64,000 bases of DNA from Lysobacteraceae bacterium (GTDB taxonomy: Bacteria > Pseudomonadota > Gammaproteobacteria > Nevskiales > Nevskiaceae), in NCBI GenBank assembly GCA_013823855.1, contig PNMW01000035.1:1-64000 (forward strand). The letters are read 5' to 3'. The notes below the pieces were generated by a model. The model had not been told where the DNA came from. It did no database searches and worked only from the letters and a program-made list of their open reading frames with translations. Within the stretch, counting starts at the first letter, position 1, and the number at the start of each line of letters is the position of its first letter. A program made the translations under genes and the position numbers. Shown piece after piece: positions 1 to 8,442 of this stretch.

Positions 1-419
1 GCCGGCTCGGTGATCAGCGAACCGAAAAGCGGCACCGCGGCCAGACACAGCCAGACCTGCACCAGCGTGGTGCGAATCGGCAGCGCGCGGGCCAGCACCG
101 CGATCGCCGCGCGCACCGTTTCGAGGATCGGCTTCGAAGCCGCCACCACCATCACCACGAAGACGAACAGCGGCTCGGTGTAGTGGCGCGATTCGGCGTA
201 TTCGACGGCAGCATCGCCGCCGACCAGGAAGGCCATCGCCAGCATCAGGATCATGGCCCAGACGCCGAACACCACCTCGACCTCGCCCAGCAGATGGAAC
301 AGTCCGGCATGGCGCGGCAGCCGGTGGCCCAGCGTATCGATCGACTTGGCGGCGAAGGTATGCAGCACCGCGAGGCCGAACAGCACGGCAGCGACGATCT
401 GGAGTTGCGGGTGGTCCAT
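1..419 (-). CDS. Putative Na+/H+ antiporter (PF07399-like), N-terminal part, cut by window edge
   Basis: The minus-strand frame opens with ATG at 419-417 and stays open to the left edge, giving about 139 residues. The protein is strongly hydrophobic and contains the segments HYTEPLFVFVVMVVAAS and LFGSLITEPA. Both have close counterparts (NFTEPLFVFAIMVVAAS, LLGSLITEPG) in the complete antiporter-like protein at 3384-4643, so the two are paralogs. Family membership rests on that resemblance and on my recognition of the putative Na+/H+ antiporter family. Ion specificity cannot be read from sequence. The C-terminal two thirds lies outside the window. Confidence 0.75.
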   Translation of the reverse strand, partial: MDHPQLQIVAAVLFGLAVLHTFAAKSIDTLGHRLPRHAGLFHLLGEVEVVFGVWAMILMLAMAFLVGGDAAVEYAESRHYTEPLFVFVVMVVAASKPILETVRAAIAVLARALPIRTTLVQVWLCLAAVPLFGSLITEP

Positions 420-496
420 GGTGCAGGCCTGAGGCGGAAGGCGGAAGGGCAGGGTACGCGCCGGGGCGCGGCGACGTGCTCGGCTACATTGCGCGC

Positions 497-1231
497 ATGC
501 CGATATCGCCCCGTTCCCGACGCCTGCCGCTGCTCGCGACCCTGCTGCTGGGCGCGTCAGCCCCGATCCACGCCGGCACGCTGGATCTGCGCGTCGGCAT
601 CGCCGGCGAAGAGGTGTTTCGCGGCGTGGTCCAGAACAACAGCCCGACCGCCAGCCTGCGCGCCGACTACCGCTTCGCCAGCCGCGTCTATCTCGGCAGC
701 CGCCTGCTGAACAATCGCAGCGCCGGCGCGGCACAGGCGGATATCTATGCCGGCTACGCCCGATCGCTGCAGTTGTTCGACCTGATTCCGGTCGGCATCG
801 ATGGCGGGATCAATGTCAGCGTCTACAGCAGGGATCGGCGCGGCCCGGAGCGGCGTGACCTCGACTGGGCGGAAGCCTACGCCGCCGTCGACTCGGGCCC
901 CGCACGGTTCACCGTCGCCTTTGCACCGGACTACTTCGGCACCGGTGGGGCGGGCTGGCGGGCGGCGGGCCAGTTGCGCTGGCCGCTGCGCACCGGGCTC
1001 GACGCGACGGCGGTGCTCGGCTGGAACGACGGCGACGGCGTACGCCGCCACCTCGCGCCGCGCGGCGGCGGTGCCGGCTATGGCGATTACAGCCTGCAGC
1101 TGAGCCAGGCCTTGCCGGCCAGCGTCACGGTGTATGGCCAGATCGCCGGCGCCAGCATCCGCATCGACGATTCCACGCGGCCGCGCCTGCTGGTCGGCCT
1201 GCGCTGGCGCTGGGGCGCTCAGCTGCCCTGA
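497..1231 (+). CDS. TorF family putative porin (Gcw_chp-like outer membrane protein)
   Basis: This 244-residue protein starts with a signal peptide: a basic n-region (RSRR), a leucine-rich core and a cleavage site near IHAG. The mature part alternates short aromatic and polar strands and ends in RWRWGAQLP, as expected for a beta-barrel. The motif GEEVFRGVVQNN with strands of the type LRADYRF is typical of the Gcw_chp/TorF putative porins. An ATG at 476 is in frame, but the one at 497 puts the basic n-region directly at the start. The stop overlaps the end of the convergent comM gene by 13 bases. The transported substrate is unknown. Confidence 0.7.
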   Translation: MPISPRSRRLPLLATLLLGASAPIHAGTLDLRVGIAGEEVFRGVVQNNSPTASLRADYRFASRVYLGSRLLNNRSAGAAQADIYAGYARSLQLFDLIPVGIDGGINVSVYSRDRRGPERRDLDWAEAYAAVDSGPARFTVAFAPDYFGTGGAGWRAAGQLRWPLRTGLDATAVLGWNDGDGVRRHLAPRGGGAGYGDYSLQLSQALPASVTVYGQIAGASIRIDDSTRPRLLVGLRWRWGAQLP

Positions 1232-2733
1232 TCGACCGGCCGGTAGCGCAGGGCTTCCGCGACGTGCGCGGCCGCCAGCGGCTCGGCAGCGGCCAGATCG
1301 GCGATGGTCCGGGCCACTTTCAGCACCCGGTGGAAGGCGCGGGCCGAAAGGCCCAGACGGTTCATCGCGGTCAGCAGCAGCTGCCGGCTCGGCTCGTCGA
1401 GCGCGGCGTCGCGATCGAGCTCTTTCGGCCCCAGCAGCGCGTTGAGCTTGCCGGCGCGGCCGAGTTGCCGGTCGCGCGCGGCGCAGACCCGCTGCCGCAC
1501 CGTCGCGCTCGATTCGTTGTCCGGTGGTGTCGCCGAGGTCAGCGCCGCCGGCGCCAGGCGCGGCACGAAGACATGCAGATCGATGCGGTCGAGCAGCGGC
1601 CCGGACAGCCGTCCGCGATAACGGGCCACCTGGTCCGGCGTGCAGCGGCAGCGCCCGGCGCCCGGGCCGGCATCGCCGAGATAGCCGCAGGGGCAGGGAT
1701 TCATCGCGGCAACCAGCTGAAAGCGCGCGGGAAAGTCGACCTGCCGCGCAGCGCGTGAAATGGTGATCCGGCCGCTCTCGAGCGGTTCACGCAGCACTTC
1801 GAGGACATGGCGCTCGAACTCCGGCAGTTCGTCGAGGAACAGCACGCCGCCATGGGCCAGCGTGATTTCGCCGGGACGCGGGTTGCCGCCACCACCGACC
1901 AGTGCGACGGCGGACGCCGTATGGTGGGGCGAGCGGTACGGTCGCCGCCCCCAGCAGGACGGGTCGAAACCGGCCAGACCGATGCTGGCGATCGCCGCCA
2001 CTTCCAGGGCCTCATCCTGCGCCAGCGGCGGCAGCAGGCCGGGCAGACGCTGCGCCAGCATGCTCTTGCCGCTGCCGGGCGGACCGGCCATCAGCAGCGA
2101 ATGGCCGCCGGCGGCGGCGATTTCCAGTGCCCGGCGCGCCTGCAGCTGGCCGCGGACGTCGGCGAGATCGGCCCCGGCGTCCGTTGCCTCGATTCGGGGC
2201 GCATGCTCGGCCCGGGCCAGCCGCCCCTCATGGAGTTCGGTGCACAGTGCACCGAGATTGGTCGCGCCGTACACCGCTGCCGCCGCAGCGAGTGCCGCTT
2301 CGGCGACGTTGGCGGCCGGCACCAGCAGTTTTCGCCCTATTTCAGTGCATCGTAGCGCCGCCGGCAGGGCGCCGCGGATCGCGCGAATCTCGCCGGTCAG
2401 CGACAGCTCGCCAAGCACTTCCAGTGTGTCCAGCGCCGTCGGCGGAATCTGGCCGGAGGCGGCCAGCACGCCGAGTGCGATCGGCAGATCGAAGCGGCCG
2501 CCTTCCTTCGGCAGGTCGGCCGGCGCCAGATTGACGGTGATGCGCCGGTTCGGGAACTGGTAGCCGGAATTGACGATCGCGGCGCGGACCCGGTCGCGAG
2601 ATTCCCGCACTGCCGCCTCCGGCAGGCCGACGATCGCCAGGCCCGGAATCCCGGGTGCCAAGTGGACTTCGACGGTGACCGCCTCGGCGTGGAGCCCGTT
2701 CTGCGCCCGGCTGTGAACGATCGCCAGGCTCAC
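1219..2733 (-). CDS. comM: YifB/ComM family Mg-chelatase-like AAA+ ATPase
   Basis: The 504-residue protein has the normal family length. The order is an N-terminal ChlI-like domain starting MSLAIVHSRAQNG, a Walker A GPPGSGKS at about 217-224, a Walker B GVLFLDELPEF near residue 300, and a C-terminal Mg-chelatase domain. ComM is a hexameric helicase that promotes branch migration during integration of transforming DNA (known for Vibrio and Acinetobacter). The start codon is GTG at 2733-2731, supported by the conserved family N-terminus. The region just upstream is a tandem duplication that includes the first codons of this gene. It probably follows ubiK in one transcript. Confidence 0.93.
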   Translation of the reverse strand: MSLAIVHSRAQNGLHAEAVTVEVHLAPGIPGLAIVGLPEAAVRESRDRVRAAIVNSGYQFPNRRITVNLAPADLPKEGGRFDLPIALGVLAASGQIPPTALDTLEVLGELSLTGEIRAIRGALPAALRCTEIGRKLLVPAANVAEAALAAAAAVYGATNLGALCTELHEGRLARAEHAPRIEATDAGADLADVRGQLQARRALEIAAAGGHSLLMAGPPGSGKSMLAQRLPGLLPPLAQDEALEVAAIASIGLAGFDPSCWGRRPYRSPHHTASAVALVGGGGNPRPGEITLAHGGVLFLDELPEFERHVLEVLREPLESGRITISRAARQVDFPARFQLVAAMNPCPCGYLGDAGPGAGRCRCTPDQVARYRGRLSGPLLDRIDLHVFVPRLAPAALTSATPPDNESSATVRQRVCAARDRQLGRAGKLNALLGPKELDRDAALDEPSRQLLLTAMNRLGLSARAFHRVLKVARTIADLAAAEPLAAAHVAEALRYRPVDQGS

Positions 2734-2852
2734 ATCCGCGCCCTGTTCGACGGCGCTCCCGAAGGCCGGGACGGGCTCGTCCGGGGCATGGCCTCGCGGC
2801 CCTGCCCGTCGCGCCGGGCCGCGAGCGGTGCTCGCGAAGCCACCCGGCTCGA
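2695..2852. repeat. Tandem duplication, copy 1 (contains the true comM start)
   Basis: The stretch beginning CCCGTTCTGCGCCCGG recurs 158 bases further on. This copy carries the functional GTG start of comM, its first codons and its upstream region. It ends with the palindrome core GCGAGCGGTGCTCGC (2821-2835). Differences from copy 2 are a few substitutions and one 3-base indel near 2796. Confidence 0.9.
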
Positions 2853-3007
2853 CCCGTTCTGCGCCCGGCTGTGAACGACCGCGAGGCTCACATCCGCGCC
2901 CTGTTCGACGGCGCTCCCGAAGGCCGGGACGGGCTCGTCCGGGGCATGGCCTCGCCCTGCCCGTCGCGCCGGGCCGCGAGCGGTGCTCGCGAAGCGACCC
3001 ACGTCGA
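2853..3007. repeat. Tandem duplication, copy 2 (carries a truncated comM start)
   Basis: This is the second copy, about 155 bases, adjoining copy 1 directly. It reproduces the comM start and first dozen codons (minus strand, reading V-S-L-A-V-V-H-S-R-A-Q-N-G). It then runs into the end of copy 1 and shifts out of the comM frame. It carries its own palindrome core at 2976-2990. Together the two copies fill most of the 370-base gap between comM and ubiK, which otherwise holds no gene I can support. Confidence 0.88.
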
Positions 3008-3103
3008 TCCGATCGATGCGCGGCTGGGCAGGTATCGCGATCATCCGTCGCGGATCGCGGCAGCGGTGGCTGGCGTGGACATCCTTGTCCGGGAGCGGGG
3101 CCG

Positions 3104-3361
3104 CTAATCCGCCGGCCCGGCGCTGGTCTTTTCCAATGCTTTCAAGCGCTTCTCCAGCGCCGCCAGGCGTGTCTGGGTGCGCGCCAGCAGTTCCGCCTGG
3201 GTATCGAAGCGCTCGCGGCTGACCAGTTCCAGGCGATCGAGATTGGCCCGCAGCACAGCCCGGAAGTTGTCTTCCAGCTCGGTGCGCAGTCCTTTCAGGC
3301 CCGGCGGCAGCACGCGGCTGAGTCGCGAGGCGAGTTCTTCGAGGGCGCGGGGATCGATCAT
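3104..3361 (-). CDS. ubiK: Ubiquinone biosynthesis accessory factor UbiK (BMFP domain)
   Basis: This 85-residue protein begins MIDPRALEELASRL and ends in a long heptad-like helix (RTQTRLAALEKRLKALEK). That is the two-part layout of the BMFP/YqiC family: an amphipathic N-terminal helix and a C-terminal trimeric coiled coil. UbiK works with UbiJ to support aerobic coenzyme Q synthesis. It lies 22 bases after the antiporter stop and upstream of comM on the same strand. The ubiK-comM neighbourhood beside glnK-amtB is common in gammaproteobacteria. Confidence 0.88.
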   Translation of the reverse strand: MIDPRALEELASRLSRVLPPGLKGLRTELEDNFRAVLRANLDRLELVSRERFDTQAELLARTQTRLAALEKRLKALEKTSAGPAD

Positions 3362-3383
3362 GGTGGCGGGCGGGAGCAGGCGA

Positions 3384-4643
3384 TCAGTACAGCAGGAAGG
3401 CGAAGAACATCAGCAGCGTAGGCGGCAGCGCGGCGATGAACAAGCCGCCAGCGCCGACCGTCTGGTTCGGGAACAGCGGCTTGAGGATCGCCATGCCGGC
3501 CGGATTCGGCGCGTTGGCAATCACCGTCAGGCCGCCGCCGGTGATCGCACCGGCGACGACGAAGAACTTGAACTGATCCGACAGGTTCGGCACTTGGGCA
3601 GCCAGATAGGTCACCGCCGCGTTGTCGGTGATTGCCGTCAGCATCGTCGCGGCGACGAAAACCTGCACCGGATCAAGCGCTTGCAGAACCGGCTTCAGCC
3701 ACCACTGCTGGAGGCCGCCGATTACCACGAGGCCGGACAGGAAGCAGGCGACCAGCAGGGCTTCCTTGAGAATCAGGCGGTTCTGATGGTCCGGGTAGGC
3801 ATGCGCCCAGAGCAGGAAGATCAGCAGTACGCCGAGGAACATCGGCGGGTGGTGGGCAAAGACCACGATCAGCGTCAGAAAGCCCAGGTGCAGCAGCATC
3901 TGGCCGAACGGCAGGCGGTGGTCGTCGCCGGACGGCTCATGGCCCGGCAGCTTGCGCAGGGTCGGCATGAACAGCGCGGTGACCACGGCGGCATTGATCA
4001 GCACCACCGGCACGACGTGGGACGCGAAATTGTTCAGCATGAAGGACAGATCCCAGCCCCAGATCCCGGCCACCATCAGCACCGGCGGCGCCGCGAACGG
4101 CGTCAGCGCGCCACCGACCGACACATTGACGAACAGCACGCCGAGCGTGGCGTAGCACATGCGTGACGGCAGGCGGTGGCGGAAATGGCTTTCCCGGAGC
4201 AGCAGCGCGGCCAGGGTCATCGCGCCGGGTTCGGTGATCAGCGAGCCGAGCAGCGGAATCACCGTCAGCGCCGCGAAATAGGTTGCCGCCTGGCGCGGCA
4301 GTGGCAGCACGCGGGAAACGAAGCGGGTGATGTTGCCCATCGCCACCAGCACCGGCCGGCTGGCCGCGACCACCATGATCGCGAACACGAACAGCGGCTC
4401 GGTGAAGTTGCGGCTGTCGACGTACGCGATCGCAGCATGCGGGCCTTCGATCGCCATGAACACCGAGATCAGCGCCGCCGCCCACAGCGCGAACACGATC
4501 TCCACCTCGGCCAGCGCGTGGATCAGCCCGGCGTGGCGCGGGTAGTGATGGGCGATCTTCGCGACGAAGGCAACCGAGAAGGTATGCAGCAAGGCGACCG
4601 CGAACATCGCGGCGGCAATGCCCTGGAAGAGCGTCGGGGTCAT
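3384..4643 (-). CDS. Putative Na+/H+ antiporter (PF07399-like)
   Basis: This complete 419-residue integral membrane protein has about eleven hydrophobic segments and no signal peptide. Conserved-looking stretches include TEPLFVFAIMVVAAS, LLGSLITEPGAMT and VAATMLTAITDNAAVTYL. Acidic and polar residues sit inside membrane segments, as expected for cation/proton exchange. It is paralogous to the truncated gene at the left edge. It stands between the divergent glnK-amtB operon and ubiK, and may be read together with ubiK because the gap is only 22 bases. Substrate ion and direction are inferred from family naming only. Confidence 0.78.
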   Translation of the reverse strand: MTPTLFQGIAAAMFAVALLHTFSVAFVAKIAHHYPRHAGLIHALAEVEIVFALWAAALISVFMAIEGPHAAIAYVDSRNFTEPLFVFAIMVVAASRPVLVAMGNITRFVSRVLPLPRQAATYFAALTVIPLLGSLITEPGAMTLAALLLRESHFRHRLPSRMCYATLGVLFVNVSVGGALTPFAAPPVLMVAGIWGWDLSFMLNNFASHVVPVVLINAAVVTALFMPTLRKLPGHEPSGDDHRLPFGQMLLHLGFLTLIVVFAHHPPMFLGVLLIFLLWAHAYPDHQNRLILKEALLVACFLSGLVVIGGLQQWWLKPVLQALDPVQVFVAATMLTAITDNAAVTYLAAQVPNLSDQFKFFVVAGAITGGGLTVIANAPNPAGMAILKPLFPNQTVGAGGLFIAALPPTLLMFFAFLLY

Positions 4644-5341
<698 letters not shown>

Positions 5342-5375
5342 TCCGACAGATCAAATTTTCTTTAGGGGACCCCCG

Positions 5376-6911
5376 ATGATTTCTCTTGGCAAGCTTTCCC
5401 GAGCACTGCTGTTCGCCGGCCTCACGGCCGTCGGCGGCATTGCCTTCGCCGAAGAGGCTGCCGCGCCGGCAGCCGAACCGGTCGCCGCCGAAGCGGCGGC
5501 TGCACCCGCAGAAGCCGCTCCGGCGGCCGAAGCGGCCGCCGCGCCGGCTGAGGCGGCACCGGCCGAAGCCGCCGCTGCGCCGACCGCGCCGGTGTTCAAC
5601 AACGGCGACGTCGCCTGGATGCTGGTGTCGACCGCCTTCGTGCTGCTGATGTCGCTGCCGGGCCTGGCCTTGTTCTACGGCGGCCTGGTCCGTTCCAAGA
5701 ACATGCTGTCGACGATGACGCAGACCTTCGGCATCTTCTGCCTGATCGGTGTGCTCTGGGTCGTCTACGGCTACTCGGTCGCCTTCAGCGGCGAGGCCCC
5801 GTTCTTCGGCACGCTCGACAAGATGTTCCTGAAGGGCGTGGTCTACGACGCCAATGGTTTCTTCACGGCGACCGCGACGTTCTCGAAGGGCGTGGTGATT
5901 CCGGAACTGCTGTTCGCGGTGTTCCAGATGACCTTCGCCTGCATCACCGTGGCACTGATCGCCGGCTCCTACGCCGAGCGCATGAAGTTCTCGGCGGTGC
6001 TGATCTTCTCGGTGATCTGGTTCACCTTCTCCTACCTGCCGATGGCGCACATGGTCTGGTGGTGGGCCGGCCCGGATGCCTATGACTCGCTCGACAAGGT
6101 CGACGCGCTGAACGCCACCGCCGGCTACCTGTGGCAGCTCGGTGCGCTGGACTTCGCCGGCGGCACCGTGGTGCACATCAACGCCGGCGTGGCCGGTCTG
6201 GTCGCCGCGATCATCCTCGGCAAGCGCAAGGGCTACGGCAAGACGGCGATGGCGCCGCACAGCCTGACCATGTCGATGATCGGTGCCTCGCTGCTGTGGT
6301 TCGGCTGGTTCGGCTTCAACGCCGGTTCCAACCTCGAAGCCAACGGCTACGCCGTGCTGGCCTTCGCGAACACCGCTTTCGCCACCGCCGCTGCCGGCGT
6401 GGCCTGGTTCTTCGCGGAATGGATCTTCAAGGGCAAGCCGTCGCTGCTCGGCATCATCTCCGGTGCGGTTGCCGGTCTGGTCGCCATCACTCCGGCCTGC
6501 GGCTTCGTCGGCATCGGCGGCGGTCTGGTGATCGGTGCGCTGTCCGGCGTCGTCTGCTTCTTCGCGGTGGCCTACCTGAAGTCGATCCTCGGCTACGACG
6601 ACGCGCTCGATGCCTTCGGCGTCCATGCGGTCGGCGGCATCATCGGTGCGGTGCTGACCGGCGTCTTCGTCGATCCGGCCAAGGGCGGCGTCGGTGTCTA
6701 CAACAACTGGGTCGAACTGGTGCCGGGCTACTCCTCGGGTCAGATCCTCATCCAGATCAAGGCGGTGCTGGTCGCCATCGTGCTCAGCTCGGTGGTCACT
6801 GCGGTCACCCTGCTGGCCCTGAAGTTCACGATCGGCATCCGCGTCAGCGAAGAAGCCGAATCGGAAGGTCTCGATCTCGCCGAGCACGGCGAGAAGGCCT
6901 ACAACCCGTAA
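5376..6911 (+). CDS. amtB: Ammonium transporter AmtB with Ala/Glu/Pro-rich N-terminal linker
   Basis: The 511-residue precursor starts MISLGKLSRALLF with a signal peptide ending near IAFA-EE. About 45 residues built from repeated A, E and P units follow, and the Amt core begins at about residue 70 (NNGDVAWMLVSTAFVLLM). The core shows the family landmarks: LPGLALFYGGLVRSKN, FAGGTVVHINAGVAGL and the second conserved histidine in DAFGVHAVGGI. ATG at 5376 is chosen over an in-frame ATG at 5316 because it follows AGGGG and begins the signal peptide. It moves ammonium inward and is gated by GlnK. The linker is unusual in length and composition and would lie in the periplasm. Confidence 0.95.
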   Translation: MISLGKLSRALLFAGLTAVGGIAFAEEAAAPAAEPVAAEAAAAPAEAAPAAEAAAAPAEAAPAEAAAAPTAPVFNNGDVAWMLVSTAFVLLMSLPGLALFYGGLVRSKNMLSTMTQTFGIFCLIGVLWVVYGYSVAFSGEAPFFGTLDKMFLKGVVYDANGFFTATATFSKGVVIPELLFAVFQMTFACITVALIAGSYAERMKFSAVLIFSVIWFTFSYLPMAHMVWWWAGPDAYDSLDKVDALNATAGYLWQLGALDFAGGTVVHINAGVAGLVAAIILGKRKGYGKTAMAPHSLTMSMIGASLLWFGWFGFNAGSNLEANGYAVLAFANTAFATAAAGVAWFFAEWIFKGKPSLLGIISGAVAGLVAITPACGFVGIGGGLVIGALSGVVCFFAVAYLKSILGYDDALDAFGVHAVGGIIGAVLTGVFVDPAKGGVGVYNNWVELVPGYSSGQILIQIKAVLVAIVLSSVVTAVTLLALKFTIGIRVSEEAESEGLDLAEHGEKAYNP

Positions 6912-6983
6912 GGCTGCAACCGGGCCGCGCCGCCTTCGGGCGCGCGGCGCCGGGGTCGTCTGTCTCCAAGGGATGTACGTGTC

Positions 6984-7015
6984 GGCGGGCCTGGTTCATG
7001 GCCCGCCTTTTTTTT
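6984..7015 (+). terminator. Rho-independent terminator after amtB
   Basis: A perfect stem GGCGGGCC (6984-6991) / GGCCCGCC (7000-7007) is followed by eight T residues. It closes the glnK-amtB transcript before the second PII gene, which therefore probably has its own promoter. Confidence 0.93.
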
Positions 7016-7127
7016 GGACGCGGCATGCCCGCCACGCGGTCACCGCATGGCGGCAACGCCGGCATTCCAATGCCGCGAGAGTGCTTTGTTACACTTCAAG
7101 CCGCGCTGCGATAACGAGAAACCGACC

Positions 7128-7466
7128 ATGAAAATGCTGATCGCCATCATCAAGCCCTTCCGTCTCGACGCGGTGCGCGAAGCGCTCGCCGAGGCTGGCG
7201 TGCAGGGCATGACGGTCACCGAAGTGCGCGGCTTCGGCCGCCAGAAAGGCCATACCGAGCTGTACCGCGGCGCCGAGTACACCGTCGATCTGCTGCCGAA
7301 GATCAAGCTGGAGGTCGCGCTGACTCCTGATCAGGTCGACAAGGCCGTTGAAGCGGTTGCCAAGGCTGCCAAGACCGGACAGATCGGCGACGGCAAGATC
7401 TTCGTCTACGATCTGGCCCAGACCGTCCGCATCCGCACCGGCGAATCGGGCGTCGACGCGGTCTGA
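7128..7466 (+). CDS. Second PII protein (GlnB/GlnK type)
   Basis: A 112-residue PII protein with the same T-loop, Tyr51 and TGQIGDGKIFV segment as the upstream GlnK. A 30-base stretch over the T-loop codons is identical between the two genes (5105-5134 and 7230-7259). The start at 7128 gives the conserved N-terminus MKMLIAIIKPF. It lies beyond a strong terminator, so it is probably regulated apart from glnK-amtB. Whether it plays the GlnB role (signalling to NtrB and adenylyltransferase) or is a second GlnK cannot be decided from sequence alone. Confidence 0.93.
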   Translation: MKMLIAIIKPFRLDAVREALAEAGVQGMTVTEVRGFGRQKGHTELYRGAEYTVDLLPKIKLEVALTPDQVDKAVEAVAKAAKTGQIGDGKIFVYDLAQTVRIRTGESGVDAV

Positions 7467-7524
7467 TTGACCCGACGCCGGCGCTGCCGGATCGCGGCCA
7501 TCCTGATCCGATGCAGCGGGGCAC

Positions 7525-7911
7525 ATGATCATGCTGTCCATCTCGCCACGTCGCAGTCTGCCGATGCTGTCGTTGCTGGCCTCGGCGCTGGCATCGACGC
7601 CGACGTTCGCCGAGGCCCGCATCTATCGCTGGCTCGATGCCAATGGCATCGAGCATTTCGGCGACGCACCGCCGGCCAACGGCCGGTCGATCAAGATCAA
7701 GACCGCGCCCGGTCGCAGCAGCGATGAGGCGCCGGTGTTCGACGCCGCCGCCTGCACGGCCAAGCGCGAACAGCTGAAGAGTTTCCAGCTGGCCGGCCGG
7801 GTCACCGAGACCAATGCGCTCGGCGAAACGCGCGAGTACAGCGACGACGAGAAGCGGAAACTGATCGCCAATACCGAAGCGCAAGTCCGTGCAGCTTGCG
7901 GCGAAGGCTGA
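7525..7911 (+). CDS. DUF4124 domain secreted protein
   Basis: This 128-residue protein has a signal peptide (PRRSLPMLSLLASALA, cleavage near TFAEA) followed at once by the DUF4124 signature RIYRWLDANGIEHFGD. The rest is polar with two cysteines (in AACTAKR and RAACGEG) that could pair in the periplasm. An ATG two codons in (7531) is an equally possible start. DUF4124 is a short beta fold common in gammaproteobacterial envelope proteins, and its function is not known. A second DUF4124 gene follows with overlapping ends. Confidence 0.75.
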   Translation: MIMLSISPRRSLPMLSLLASALASTPTFAEARIYRWLDANGIEHFGDAPPANGRSIKIKTAPGRSSDEAPVFDAAACTAKREQLKSFQLAGRVTETNALGETREYSDDEKRKLIANTEAQVRAACGEG

Positions 7912-8392
7912 GTCGCCCCGCATCGCGTTGATGCTGCTGATGCTGGCCATCGGCGGCGCCGTCCCGGGTGCCGTGCGGGCGGCGGCGGTCTACAAGTGGG
8001 TCGATCGCGATGGCTCGGTGCATTACGACGACCAGCATCGCCTCGAGCAGCGGCTGACCTGGGATTACCTCAACGGCCGTCAGGTACCGGCCAGGCCGGA
8101 CGCCACCACGCCGCCTGCCTTCGTCGCCGCTGTGGCTGCCGATTGCCGCCTGGCCCGCGAGCGCGCCGAGGTGGTTCGCGCCGCCAGCGTGATCTACGGC
8201 AGCGATCCGGTCGGCAATGTCTATCAGCTGTCACCACGCCAGCAGCTGCTGGAGCTGAAGATGGCCGAGCGCGACGCGACCCGCTACTGCGCGCCCGGTG
8301 CTGCCGAACGCCTGTATCGCGAGCTGCGCGCCGAGCGCGAGCGGCGCCAGCAGAAGCCCGCGCCGATCGTCGTCGAACAGCGCGGGCCCTGA
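7889..8392 (+). CDS. DUF4124 domain secreted protein
   Basis: A 167-residue protein with a signal peptide (RIALMLLMLAIGG, cleavage near VRAAA) and the DUF4124 motif AVYKWVDRDGSVHYDD. A charged, helical C-terminal half rich in Arg and Glu follows, with two cysteines (DCRLAR, YCAPGA). The GTG at 7889 is preferred because it supplies a basic n-region; ATG at 7931 would leave the signal peptide without positive charge. It overlaps the preceding DUF4124 gene by 23 bases, so the two are likely co-expressed. Function unknown. Confidence 0.7.
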   Translation: MQLAAKAESPRIALMLLMLAIGGAVPGAVRAAAVYKWVDRDGSVHYDDQHRLEQRLTWDYLNGRQVPARPDATTPPAFVAAVAADCRLARERAEVVRAASVIYGSDPVGNVYQLSPRQQLLELKMAERDATRYCAPGAAERLYRELRAERERRQQKPAPIVVEQRGP

Positions 8393-8442
8393 GCGGATCC
8401 GGCTGGGTTGCCGGACCGCAGCGGACCGGGTCAGCGCAGTAA

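Noticed and set aside
2730-3044. A 104-codon minus frame across the duplicated comM start
   Set aside because: It exists only because of the tandem duplication and contains the comM start peptide twice in the wrong context.
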